Of a DNA stretch of 64,000 bases, positions 36,126-45,553 are shown piece by piece; the stretch's first letter is position 1; each line of letters begins with the position of its first letter. Made by a program: the position numbers and the translations under genes. Source of the stretch: Paenibacillus sp. DCT19 (GTDB lineage Bacteria; Bacillota; Bacilli; Paenibacillales; Paenibacillaceae); assembly GCF_003268635.1 (NCBI RefSeq), contig NZ_CP029639.1, positions 1,437,501 to 1,501,500 of the forward strand. The letters are read 5' to 3'. The notes beneath the pieces are model-generated. The model was not told where the DNA came from. It did no database searches and saw only the letters and a list, made by a program, of their open reading frames with translations.

Positions 36126-36246
36126 CTGTATACAAATGCATGCTAGAGGGATGAAGGAGGCTTACTAGGATTTTACATTTGACTAAATACGGCTGAAACT
36201 CACGCCCCATATGGAATGATTTTCTTTTGTCAGCAGATAAATTCAG

Positions 36247-36274
36247 TTGTACTCTCTCATAAAATGTGTATAAT
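36247..36274 (+). promoter_or_regulatory. predicted gltB promoter with long leader
   Basis: TTGTAC 36247-36252 and a perfect TATAAT 36269-36274 (16-base spacer). This would give a leader of about 380 nt before ATG 36661, which contains no convincing ORF and no riboswitch I recognise. A 22-base block just upstream (36208-36229) also occurs in the htpG leader. Confidence 0.55.
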
Positions 36275-36660
36275 TATTCGAAAAAGAGATGAATTTAAAC
36301 GTCAGCACACTAAAGCTGCACTGCAAAACATTTCTTATCAGAGGTATTAAAAAGTTTAAATTGCGCTGATGTTAGGTCGGTGTTAAAATAATAGAACTAT
36401 ATCAAAAAAACGTCGCTTCATAATGAGTGGTCGTGCCAGCGGCTACGTGTTGTTATATTAGGCTGTTACTGAATCGTTCGGTCAGTCCACTTTCAAAATA
36501 GCGTCTGCCTCAGTCGCAATGCTTGTAACTATGACAGATGATGGCTGTCACCTCTATTCAGCAGGCTTCATTAGTTAGCCCGCTCCTCCCGTTTCATTGT
36601 TGCTTGTTGCCTATGTTCTTGATCTTTCCGAAATACTTCATTATAGAAAGGTTGCGTTCC

Positions 36661-39600
36661 ATGAGACAGATCGGATTACCTCCTAAACAAGGTCTTTATG
36701 ACCCACAGTTCGAAAAAGATGCATGCGGAATGGGTTTTGTTGCCAACATTAAAGGAAGAGCTTCACACGATATCGTTAGTCAGGCACTGACCATGCTTAG
36801 TAATATGGAGCACCGCGGAGGACAGGGCAGCGAGCCGAATTCCGGCGACGGAGCCGGAATCTTGATTCAGATTCCACATCGCTATTTTGCACAGGAAGCT
36901 GAACGCCTCGGATTTGCATTGCCAGAACAAGGATTTTACGGCGTAGGGATGCTGTTCCTTTCCCAGGATGCTGAGATTCGCCACGCACATGAGGAGAGCC
37001 TCAAGAAGATTATCGAAGAAGAAGGACAGACTTTCCTAGGTTTCCGGGATGTGCCTACTTATGATGAGATGCTTGGTCGTTCTGCATTGGCTGCGAAGCC
37101 ATATGTACGTCAGGTGTTCATTGGCAGATCTGCCGATGTGAAGGATGAGCTTGGATTCGAGCGCAAACTTTACGTTATTCGTAGACGCGCTGAGCTTGCT
37201 ATTCGTTATTCTGCGGATGAGAAAGAGGGCGGATCATTCTATCTGCCAAGCTTGTCTTGTCGCAAAATTGTATATAAAGGCATGCTGACAACGGAACAAG
37301 TTGGACAGTTCTATCTGGATCTTCAAGAAGAGTCTGTGGAATCGGCGATTGCGCTTGTTCACTCTCGTTTTAGTACGAACACCTTCCCAAGCTGGGAACG
37401 TGCCCACCCGTATCGCTTCATGATCCACAACGGTGAGATCAACACGATGCGTGGTAACGTGAACTGGATGCATGCTCGTCAATCCTTGTTCGAGAGCGAA
37501 GTTTTCGGTAATGATATCTCCAAAGTGAAGCCAGTCATTAATCCGGACGGTTCCGATACAGCGATGTTTGATAACACGCTTGAATTCCTCTATTTAAGTG
37601 GACGCTCTTTGCCACACGTAGCTATGATGATGGTTCCTGAGCCATGGAGCACAGATGAGGGAATGGATCCTGCCAAAAAGGCATTCTACGAGTATCACAG
37701 CACGATGATGGAGCCGTGGGATGGACCTGCAGCAATGGCGTTCACGGACGGGTTGCAGATCGGTGCAACGCTCGACCGTAATGGTCTTCGTCCTGCACGT
37801 TATTATGTAACGAAGGATGACCGAATCATCCTATCTTCCGAAGTTGGTGTATTAGACATTGAGCCGGAAGAAATTCTGTACAAAGACCGTCTACGTCCAG
37901 GACGTATGCTGTTAGTAGATACAGAGCAAGGACGCATTATTTCCGACGAGGAAGTCAAAGCTCAAATTGCAGCCGAGAATCCGTACCAGGATTGGCTCGA
38001 TGAGCACTTGATGGATCTGAATGAATTGCCAGAAGCACCTGAGCTACCAGATCCAAAACACGATAACGTGACTCAACTTCAGCTTGCTTATGGATATACG
38101 TTTGAAGAATTACGCAAAGTGCTTGAGCCGATGGCATCAACAGGTATGGAAGCAACAGGTTCCATGGGTTATGATGCACCACTCGCAGTATTCTCAGATC
38201 GTCCACAGCGTTTATATAATTACTTTAAACAGATGTTTGCTCAAGTAACCAATCCGCCAATCGATGCGATTCGTGAAGAGATTGTTACTTCAACGGCAAC
38301 TACGATTGGACCTGAGCGTAACTTGCTGAATCCTGAACCGGAGAGCTGTCGTCAGATTCGTCTGGACACACCGGTATTGTCTAATGAAGACTTCGCCAAA
38401 ATCCGTCATGTACGTCGCCCTGGCTTCCGTTCTATGACGATCCCAATCTTCTTCGCAGCCAAAGAAGGAGCAGAGGGACTTCGCAAAGCAATGGATCTGC
38501 TCTTTGAAGCAGCGGACCGTGTCATCGACAAAGGTCATAACATTCTGATTCTCTCTGACCGCGGCGTAGATGCGGAGAATGCAGCAATTCCTGCATTGCT
38601 TGCTGTAGCAGGGCTGCATCACCACTTGATCCGTCAAGGTACAAGAACAAAAGTTAGTATTTTGCTTGAGTCGGCTGAGCCGCGTGAAGTTCATCACTAT
38701 GCATTGCTGCTAGGTTATGGCGTAAGTGCCGTGAACCCGTATCTGGCATTCGAAACATTGGATGACATGATCCAGCAAGGCTTGCTGCGTGGTATCTCAC
38801 ATGAGAAAGCTGTGAAAAACTACATTAAAGCCGCGACTAAAGGCGTTATTAAAATCTTGTCCAAAATGGGAATCTCAACGATTCAATCGTATCGTGGAGC
38901 GCAGATTTTCGAAGCAGTGGGTCTGCAATCCGATTTCGTTGACCGGTACTTCACATGGACGCCTTCCCGAATCGGGGAATTGGACTTGAAGAGGTTGCGG
39001 CGGAAGCATTGACACATCATAACCGTGCCTTCACTGAGAAAGACGGTAACGATAAGGTGCTGGATTCCGGCGGTGATTACCAATGGCGTAATGATGGAGA
39101 AGAACACTTGTTCAATCCACAGACGATCCACACGCTACAGCATGCTGTACGTACTGGTGATTATAAATTGTACAAAAAGTATTCCAAACTGGTTCAAGGT
39201 GAGAATGATCAATTGCTGACCATTCGTTCGATGCTGAAACTGAAACCAGTTGGTAACGCAATTCCTTTGGAAGAAGTAGAGTCCGTCGAATCCATTATGC
39301 GCCGTTTCAAAACGGGAGCGATGTCCTTCGGATCAATCAGTAAAGAAGCACACGAAGATCTTGCCATCGCAATGAACCGTGTCGGTGGTAAATCGAATAC
39401 AGGTGAAGGCGGAGAAGATCCGGCTCGCTTCATTAAAGATAGCAACGGCGATTCACGTCGAAGTGCAATCAAACAGGTGGCATCCGGACGTTTCGGTGTT
39501 ACTTCCAACTATTTGGTTAACGCTGACGAGATTCAGATCAAAATGGCGCAAGGAGCAAAACCGGGTGAAGGTGGACAACTGCCTGGACGTAAAGTATACC

Positions 39601-41258
39601 CTTGGGTTGCTGAAGTTCGTGGATCAACACCGGGCGTAGGTTTGATCTCGCCACCACCGCATCACGATATTTATTCCATCGAGGATCTGGCTGAGCTCAT
39701 TTATGATCTGAAGAATGCCAATCCACGTGCCGAGATTAACGTGAAGCTAGTATCGGAAGTTGGCGTAGGTACAATTGCAGCTGGTGTAGCTAAAGGCCGT
39801 GCCGACATTATCCTGGTTAGTGGTTATGACGGTGGTACAGGTGCATCCCCACAAGGCTCAATCCGTCATGCGGGTATGCCGTGGGAGCTAGGTCTTGCTG
39901 AGACACATCAAACGCTGATCCTGAACAATCTGCGTGACCGTGTCGTATTGGAGACAGACGGCAAAATGCTGAATGGTCGTGACTTGGTCGTTGCGGCATT
40001 GCTGGGAGCAGAGGAGTATGGCTTCTCCACAGCACCACTCGTTGCTCTGGGTTGTATCATGATGCGTGTCTGTCAAATGGATACTTGTCCTGTTGGTGTG
40101 GCGACACAAAATCCGGAACTGCGTAAAAACTATATGGGTGATCCAGAACACGTCGTTAATTTCATGCGTTTCGTTGCTGAAGACGTTCGTGAGATCATGG
40201 CTGACCTTGGTTTCCGTACCATTCAAGAAATGGTGGGTCGCACAGACTGCCTGGAGACTGTAGAAGCAGTGGATCACTGGAAGAAAAAAGGTGTAGACCT
40301 GTCCGTATTGCTGCATGTGCCTGAGATGCCAGAAGGCTCTGCACGTTACCGCACGCAGTACCAGAATCACGGATTGGAAGAGACGTTGGATATGCAGCAA
40401 TTGCTTCCTCTCGCAGGGCCAGCTATTGAATCCGGTCAACCGGTAGAGGCTGTGCTTCCAATTACGAACGTGAACCGTGCCGTAGGTACGATTCTGGGCA
40501 GTGAAGTAACACGTAAATATGGTCTTGCTGGATTGCCAGAAGATACAATTCAATTCAAATTTGTGGGATCTGCTGGACAAAGCTTTGGAGCCTTTGTTCC
40601 GAAAGGGATTACCCTGACGGTAGAAGGAGACTCCAATGACTATGTAGGTAAAGGTCTATCCGGTGGTAAACTCGTTGTAATGCCTTCGCCAAAAGCGACA
40701 TTTGACGCTGAGGACAATATCATCATCGGAAATACGGCTCTCTACGGAGCAACAAGTGGCGAAGCTTATATCCGCGGAATCGCGGGCGAGCGGTTTGCTG
40801 TTCGTAACTCTGGAGCTAAAGTTGTTGTCGAAGGTGTAGGCGACCATGGTTGCGAGTATATGACAGGTGGGCGTGTCGTCGTTCTGGGCGATACAGGTCG
40901 TAACTTTGCAGCAGGGATGTCCGGAGGTATTGCGTATATCTACGATCCAGAAGGAACGTTCTTGCAACGTTGCAACCTGGAAATGGTACTGTTGGAGCGT
41001 ATCGAGGATACAGCAGAGAGCGCAGATCTGCGTGGAATGATTGAACGCCATGTTGCGAATACAGGTAGTGCTGCAGGTCAGCGCATCTTGGAGAACTGGC
41101 AGCAATCGGTAGATCAGTTCGTGCGTGTCATCCCGAAAGACTTCAAACGTATGACAGAGCAGATCGAACGTATTCAAGCGACTGGACTGACGGGCGAAGC
41201 AGCGTTGCTGGCGGCATTTGAAGCTAACATGCGTGAGCTTGCACGTACAGGCGGTTAA
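36661..41258 (+). CDS. gltB: glutamate synthase (NADPH) large subunit, frameshifted
   Basis: ATG 36661 follows AGAAAGG; the longer frame to 36538 has no site. [10 protein letters not shown] places the N-terminal nucleophile Cys at residue 22 after a short propeptide, as in other glutamate synthases (GATase type 2). The first frame ends at 39012 after [11 protein letters not shown]; the family text [16 protein letters not shown] is restored by one G in 38974-38977, giving about 1532 residues. The second part holds the FMN domain ([18 protein letters not shown]), the 3Fe-4S cysteines ([16 protein letters not shown]) and the C-terminal GXGXG domain. It makes glutamate from glutamine and 2-oxoglutarate. 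No gltD small subunit gene is adjacent. Confidence 0.95.
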
Positions 41259-41260
41259 TT

Positions 41261-41361
41261 GTTGAACAATTGAGCAACGGACCTTTCGGCTGAATTCCAT
41301 ATTCGACGCTGAACATGCTGTCAAGGCATGCTTCGTAATCAAAATTGTCCTTTTTAAACAA
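41261..41361 (+). repeat. MITE-like repeat, partial copy C
   Basis: GAGCAACGGACCTTTCGGCTGAAT through TTCGTAATCAAAA and a decayed end CTTTTTAAACAAC match the second half of copy A in the same orientation. The first 90 bases are missing; GTTGAACAA at the left may be the remnant of the other terminus. Directly after gltB. Confidence 0.7.
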
Positions 41362-41367
41362 CATCTA

Positions 41368-41416
41368 ATAGGAGCTTTATGTTTGCCTGTGTGGCATGCA
41401 TAGAGCTCCTATTTTG
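41368..41416 (+). terminator. gltB terminator
   Basis: AATAGGAGCTTTATG pairs with CATAGAGCTCCTATT (one mismatch) across a 19-base loop, followed by TTGTTTT. Confidence 0.82.
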
Positions 41417-41547
41417 TTTTCGACAAAATTAGAACCCCGACCAAAAACGCTATCGCCATGAGACGACAACATTGAGGAGGCTTCTCAAGTATAATTAGGC
41501 TAGTTTTGGAGCACAGGGAAAGTATTAAGATAGGAGAGGTTCGCGGA

Positions 41548-41703
41548 ATGAATATGAAAAATCCAAACAAGGGCGATCGCAAGCCGAAAGGTGAACACGT
41601 TGAAACAACCGAGATGGACATCAAAAAAGTTTTACTGCAATGCGGAATCGACCCAGAGCGTTGGAACGATTACATATCCTCCGTCAACAACATACGTCCT
41701 TGA
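41548..41703 (+). CDS. 51-residue hydrophilic protein, unknown
   Basis: ATG 41548 follows TAGGAGAGG with 8-base spacing. The product is charged (MNMKNPNKGDRKPKGEHVE) with a C-terminal helix-like segment DIKKVLLQCGIDPERWNDYISSV. It has its own terminator downstream. No family recognised; ribosome binding site quality and isolation support it as real. Confidence 0.5.
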   Translation: MNMKNPNKGDRKPKGEHVETTEMDIKKVLLQCGIDPERWNDYISSVNNIRP

Positions 41704-41748
41704 CTAGAACTGGAAGATACTAATGAAATGGAGGGAATTGAAGACAAG

Positions 41749-41798
41749 AAAAAACCCAGAAACCGATAAATTGCTTTTCGGTGCTGGGTCTTCTTTTG
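41749..41798. terminator. bidirectional terminator
   Basis: AAGAAAAAACCCAG...CTGGGTCTTCTTTT with inner CCGA/TCGG pairing. Lies between the small plus-strand gene and the end of the minus-strand xre gene. Confidence 0.75.
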
Positions 41799-41811
41799 CA
41801 AATCTAATCCT

Positions 41812-42180
41812 CTAATCCATGCTACGTTCCATACGGACAAAGGCAATAAAACGACGTGCCTCTTCTTCGGTCAAGGGTTTACCGTCGATCATCAGGCCGA
41901 AGCGTTCCAACACTTCCTTATCCGATAATTCAAGAGAATCAACAAATTCCCGAACGTCCTCATCCATTACCATATCACTCTGCTTCGTACGCCCAATGAG
42001 ATAATCAATGGATACACCAAAGATATCTGCAAGCCTAGTTAACACTTCAAAATCCGGTTTGCGTCGGTTCTTCTCATAATGGGAGAGTGCAGCCCGGGTA
42101 ATATGGATGGAGCTCGCAAGTTCTTCTTGAGTAAGTCCCCGCTGTTCCCTTAATTCAGCAATGCGATTCCCGTAGTTCAT
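41812..42180 (-). CDS. Xre-family repressor, likely EPS regulator
   Basis: About 122 residues from ATG 42180 with AGGGGG upstream. The N-terminal 65 residues are a Cro/CI-type helix-turn-helix (NRIAELREQRGLTQEELASSIHITRAALSHYEKNRRKPDFEVLTRLADIFGVSIDYLIGRT). The C-terminal half is short and helical (DEDVREFVDSLELSDKEVLERFG), perhaps for oligomerisation. It is transcribed away from the EPS operon, whose promoter holds two 15-bp palindromes. The gene layout suggests it binds them, in the manner of SinR over eps, though the site differs from the SinR consensus. Confidence 0.85.
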   Translation of the reverse strand: MNYGNRIAELREQRGLTQEELASSIHITRAALSHYEKNRRKPDFEVLTRLADIFGVSIDYLIGRTKQSDMVMDEDVREFVDSLELSDKEVLERFGLMIDGKPLTEEEARRFIAFVRMERSMD

Positions 42181-42392
42181 AAGCCATTTCCCCCTGAACG
42201 CCATGTCAAATATATATCGAAACAATCCTGAGCTATTTTTTGATCAGGGCAGCTTTCCTGCAAAAATGATACGACCGCACCAGATTAATACAACCATTGG
42301 CATGTAAAAAGACAGCGAAAATGATGCAATCTAGGTCTGTCTAAGGACATCTCATATTGTCGTAAATCAAAAGAACCATGTCCAAATACTGC

Positions 42393-42421
42393 TTGACATG
42401 ATACAATTTGTATCGTAAATT
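42393..42421 (+). promoter_or_regulatory. EPS operon promoter
   Basis: TTGACA 42393-42398 and TAAATT 42416-42421 with a 17-base spacer. The spacer is almost wholly filled by the palindrome GATACAATTTGTATC, so binding there would exclude RNA polymerase. The promoter at 63581 has identical hexamers and spacing. Confidence 0.75.
42400..42414 (+). promoter_or_regulatory. operator O1 (GATACANNNTGTATC)
   Basis: GATACAATTTGTATC, a perfect palindrome around the central base, between -35 and -10. Confidence 0.7.
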
Positions 42422-42432
42422 GGACGTATGGA

Positions 42433-42447
42433 GTTACAAAATGTATC
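42433..42447 (+). promoter_or_regulatory. operator O2
   Basis: GTTACAAAATGTATC, one base off the palindrome of O1, just after the expected transcription start. Centre-to-centre distance from O1 is 33 bases, about three helical turns, so cooperative binding on one face is possible. Confidence 0.6.
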
Positions 42448-42552
42448 ATTTGGAATAATTTAAGTATCTCCTCGTTGCCAGATCTGTATACCTGTGAGAA
42501 GGGAGGTCAGGCAACGAATGCGTTACTAATCCATTCTAAAAGGAATGAAGCC

Positions 42553-42987
42553 ATGAACTCATTGATTCAGGAATGGGCTGATCTAGAGTTAAATGTCCAT
42601 ATGTATATCCGGGAGTTTAAGGGTAAAGCCTTGAACCGCAAACGTCGTCCCGTTCTACTCCTTGGAATGGATACAAGTGCGATCAGTTTCCTGAGTGATT
42701 TGGTCTTACCAGTGTCATCCGAGATGTTGATAGGTTTAGATGTGGAAGATCACCATGTGTGTCTACGACTCCAGGCGGTACCCGAATGGAAACAACCTTT
42801 TGGAGAACTCACATTGTATCATTCCAAGTTGCATATTCAGCAAGAACAGAAACTATATATAACTGGACAGTTAAACACTATGCTTCGTGATGTTCAATTT
42901 CCGGCGGTATCTCGCGTTTTGTATGAGAAATTAATGACTCAACCAACGGTGCAGAAAACATATCATTACATTAATTTTACCATATAA
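42553..42987 (+). CDS. first EPS-operon protein, unknown function
   Basis: About 144 residues from ATG 42553 with AAAAGGA 8 bases upstream; the frame continues back to 42475 but without a start that has a site. An acidic first helix (SLIQEWADLELNVHMYIREFKG) is followed by a basic KALNRKRRPVLLLGMD and then alternating strands (HVCLRLQAVPEW, LTLYHSKLHIQQEQKLYITG). I do not recognise a family. First in the operon, it may be a regulator of polymer synthesis. A strong AGGGAGG at 42499 opens only a three-codon ORF (ATG 42517). Confidence 0.55.
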   Translation: MNSLIQEWADLELNVHMYIREFKGKALNRKRRPVLLLGMDTSAISFLSDLVLPVSSEMLIGLDVEDHHVCLRLQAVPEWKQPFGELTLYHSKLHIQQEQKLYITGQLNTMLRDVQFPAVSRVLYEKLMTQPTVQKTYHYINFTI

Positions 42988-43008
42988 AAAGGAAATATAT
43001 TCGAAAAG

Positions 43009-43089
43009 ATGCATGTACTTAACGCCATTTTACTATATTTCATAGCGTTATGCATTAGTTCTTTAACACCAAAAGCATTTGCGCAATGA
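43009..43089 (+). CDS. 26-residue signal-peptide-like micro-ORF
   Basis: ATG 43009 to TGA 43089. It begins MHVLNAILLYFIAL, continues with a short polar stretch and ends TPKAFAQ, the exact plan of a Sec signal peptide with an A-x-A cleavage site, but the stop follows one residue later. AAAAG upstream is a weak site. It could be the remnant of a deleted secreted-protein gene, or a true micropeptide. Confidence 0.3.
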   Translation: MHVLNAILLYFIALCISSLTPKAFAQ

Positions 43090-43132
43090 ATAAAGGGGCA
43101 AGGGGGATCATACTATTTCAGGAAGTTTGCAT

Positions 43133-43891
43133 ATGGTTGAAATGCACTGCCACATTTTATCTGGTCTTGATGATGGCCCTGTTCATATGGAACAGTCTAT
43201 CGCCATGGCTGAGAAAGCGGCCGCTGCTGGCATAACCTCCATCATTGCAACTCCGCATCACCTGAACGGGCGCTACAACAACGAACCGATCGTAGTCAAT
43301 CAGGCAGTGGATCTGCTCCATGCAGAGCTTCGCAAACGCAACATTCGATTGGATATTTATCCCGGACAGGAGATCAGAGTGCATGACACACTGATTGGAG
43401 ATCTCTATGCAGGCAGATGCTGCACACTTGCCGGGAGTCGCTACATGTTGCTGGAATTGCCTTTTGGCTCTATTCCCTCGCAGTTCCCCAATATACTTCA
43501 TGAATTACGGGTAGCTGGTATCACACCTATTATTGCTCATCCGGAACGTAATCTAATCTTGCTGAAAAAGCCGAAGCTGCTTGCAGATTATTTGAAGCAA
43601 GGCGTGCTGTGCCAACTCACGGCTCAATCTTTCACAGGACTTTTCGGGCGAAAAGTTCAGAAATGGTGTTTTCATTTTTGCAAAGAAAACGGGTTTCATT
43701 TCATTTCATCAGATGCTCATGATACACGTCAAAGAACATTTGCTGTTAATGAAGGAAACAAAATGATTGAGCATTACTTTGGAATGGATGCCGTCAGGCG
43801 GATAGCGGAAAATGCTTCCCACATTCTATATAACTCTGAACCGATCATTACTCGGTTTAATCCCCGAAAGCTCCGCATGCTTCTTTGGTAG
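43133..43891 (+). CDS. ywqE: protein-tyrosine phosphatase, YwqE/CpsB (PHP) type
   Basis: About 252 residues. ATG 43133 (MVEMHCHILSGLDDGP) fits the family N-terminus and has CAGGAAG 6 bases upstream. PHP metal-binding motifs are HCHILSGLDDG, ATPHH, GQEIRVHD, AHPERN and SSDAHD. The enzyme uses Mn ions to remove phosphate from the tyrosine kinase encoded two genes later, so it sets polymer length or output. It is normally grouped with the kinase and its membrane adaptor, as here. Confidence 0.93.
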   Translation: MVEMHCHILSGLDDGPVHMEQSIAMAEKAAAAGITSIIATPHHLNGRYNNEPIVVNQAVDLLHAELRKRNIRLDIYPGQEIRVHDTLIGDLYAGRCCTLAGSRYMLLELPFGSIPSQFPNILHELRVAGITPIIAHPERNLILLKKPKLLADYLKQGVLCQLTAQSFTGLFGRKVQKWCFHFCKENGFHFISSDAHDTRQRTFAVNEGNKMIEHYFGMDAVRRIAENASHILYNSEPIITRFNPRKLRMLLW

Positions 43892-43966
43892 CTCGAAGTG
43901 AGATTGAGCCCGGAATCATGCAACATGCTTACATATATGACACTAACGTATAGGAGGAATGTGAAG

Positions 43967-44716
43967 GTGGAACTGAAAGGATATTTCCGCATTTTGCAAA
44001 AAAAATGGTGGTTAATTGTTGCCATTGCACTCATTGCTGGAGTAGGTGCTGGGGTTAAAAGTATTTTCTTCACACAACCGATCTATGAGGCAAGTTCCAA
44101 GCTCATTGTGAACCAAACATCCAATGTTGAAGGTCGAGCGATGATGGATTTCAGTATGATTCAGAGCAACATTAAGCTCATTAACTCTTATAAGGAGATC
44201 ATTAAATCATCGGCAATAATGGAAAAAGTGGCAACAACGTATCCTGACTTAAAAGTAACAACCGCTGAACTCATCAGCAGAACCTCCGTAACAACCGCAA
44301 GCGAGTCCCAAGTCATGAACATCACAGTACAAGGGACTACCTACGAAAACGCCGCAAAAACGGTGAATGCAATCTCCAAAGTTTTTCAATCGCAAATTCC
44401 CCTAATTATGAAAATCGATAATGTAGCCATTCTCAGTGAAGCCAATATAAACGGCAACGCGGCGCCAATTAATATGAAAACCACGCTCACCATCATCGTT
44501 AGCTTATTTGCAGGTTTAGTTCTTGCCATTGCACTTGTCTTCCTCATGGATTATCTGGACGATACGTTCAAATTAGAGTCCGAAATTGAAAAGGAACTGG
44601 GCATTCCGGTATTGACGGTCATTTCCAAAATGAAAAAAGACGATGTGAAGGGCAGTAAAAACGTTGTATCTCAGCAGAAAGTGGGGGATGGAAAATATGT
44701 CACGGTTAACCAATGA
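43967..44716 (+). CDS. ywqC: capsular polysaccharide co-polymerase / kinase adaptor (YwqC/CpsC, Wzz family)
   Basis: 249 residues. GTG 43967 follows AGGAGG by 9 bases; GTG 43961 is only 3 away. Two membrane helices, near residues 16-36 (KKWWLIVAIALIAGVGAG) and 178-200 (TLTIIVSLFAGLVLAIALVFL), enclose an extracellular Wzz domain (YEASSKLIVNQTSN). A short cytoplasmic tail (DYLDDTFKLESEIEKELGIPVL) activates the kinase. It overlaps the kinase gene by 20 bases. A G5 run near the 3' end (44683-44687) could affect the last ten residues if miscalled. Confidence 0.9.
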   Translation: MELKGYFRILQKKWWLIVAIALIAGVGAGVKSIFFTQPIYEASSKLIVNQTSNVEGRAMMDFSMIQSNIKLINSYKEIIKSSAIMEKVATTYPDLKVTTAELISRTSVTTASESQVMNITVQGTTYENAAKTVNAISKVFQSQIPLIMKIDNVAILSEANINGNAAPINMKTTLTIIVSLFAGLVLAIALVFLMDYLDDTFKLESEIEKELGIPVLTVISKMKKDDVKGSKNVVSQQKVGDGKYVTVNQ

Positions 44717-45377
44717 AAATAATAATCTGGTGACCTATTTTAATTCCAAGTCTCACATCTCAGAAGGCTACCGCAAATTACGTACCAATATTCAGTTCTC
44801 TTCTATTGATAGTCATATCAAAACGATCATGGTTGCCTCGGCTCAAGCTGGTGAAGGGAAAACCACCACCATTAGCAATCTAGCCGTGACTTATGCGCAA
44901 GAAGGCAAGAAAGTCCTGCTCATTGATGCCGATCTGCGGAATCCATCTCTTCATCAAGTATTTTCAGTACCCAACCATATCGGGCTCAGTAGTGTCTTGT
45001 CGAATCAATATGACGTTGATGAGGTTCTGCGTGAGAGCTATATCGAGAATCTGCAACTATTCACATCTGGCCCGATTCCGCCTAATCCATCTGAGATGAT
45101 CGGCTCTAATCGAATGAAAAACCTAATGAATGATTTACAGGCAAAATACGATGTCATCATGTTCGATACGCCGCCGGTACTCGCTGTAACGGATGCACTG
45201 ATTGTGAGCTCCTTCTGCGATGGTGTGCTGCTGGTCGTAAACTCAGGCAAGGTCAAGAAAGAGCTAGTGAAGAAAACGAAGGCTCATCTTGAACATGTCA
45301 ATGCGCGAATTCTGGGTGCCATCCTGAACAATATCAAAACGACATCGAACTCGGTCAGCTATTACGGAGAGAAGTAG
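44697..45377 (+). CDS. ywqD: bacterial tyrosine kinase (YwqD/CpsD)
   Basis: 226 residues. ATG 44697 lies inside the ywqC end; an earlier in-frame start (44664) has no site. BY-kinase motifs: Walker A ASAQAGEGKTTTISNLA, Walker A' VLLIDADLRNPSLH, Walker B YDVIMFDTPP. The C-terminus carries the adjacent tyrosines SYYGEK, a very short phosphorylation cluster compared with other family members. With ywqC and ywqE it forms the switch that controls EPS assembly and can phosphorylate UDP-sugar enzymes such as Ugd. Confidence 0.93.
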   Translation: MSRLTNENNNLVTYFNSKSHISEGYRKLRTNIQFSSIDSHIKTIMVASAQAGEGKTTTISNLAVTYAQEGKKVLLIDADLRNPSLHQVFSVPNHIGLSSVLSNQYDVDEVLRESYIENLQLFTSGPIPPNPSEMIGSNRMKNLMNDLQAKYDVIMFDTPPVLAVTDALIVSSFCDGVLLVVNSGKVKKELVKKTKAHLEHVNARILGAILNNIKTTSNSVSYYGEK

Positions 45378-45510
45378 TCCGCTCTGATCGAACAGGTAAT
45401 GTCTACTGTACCTTTATCACTGTAGGCACTCGGTCATGCTGTGGGTTCAGTGAACCTTAGACGTTAATCGTCAGAGGTATGACGTGAGGTTGGGTTCGAT
45501 GCCCCTTTTT
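45378..45510 (+). ncRNA. EAR-like (eps-associated) antitermination RNA
   Basis: A structured 130-base segment between the tyrosine kinase and the next EPS genes, the known position of EAR RNA in Bacillales. Visible pairings: GTCATGC (45433-45439) with GTATGAC (45477-45483), enclosing two hairpins GGTTCA-G-TGAACC (45444-45456) and GACG-TTAAT-CGTC (45460-45472), so a three-way junction, and GGCA (45425) with TGCC (45500). EAR promotes processive read-through of long eps operons, which fits the 18 kb downstream. Identification is by position and fold, not by a search. Confidence 0.6.
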
Positions 45511-45553
45511 AACGATTCGAAAAACTTTAAAAAAAGAGGATAGGGTGGTATTT

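Noticed and set aside
38955..39012. Programmed frameshift in gltB, galU, ugd, dgt, marR and dppB
   Set aside because: The runs are short G3-G4 tracts without a downstream stimulator, and orthologues are single-frame; a missing base is simpler.
42475..42552. Longer N-terminus for the first EPS-operon protein from TTG 42475
   Set aside because: No ribosome binding site before 42475, whereas ATG 42553 has one at good spacing.
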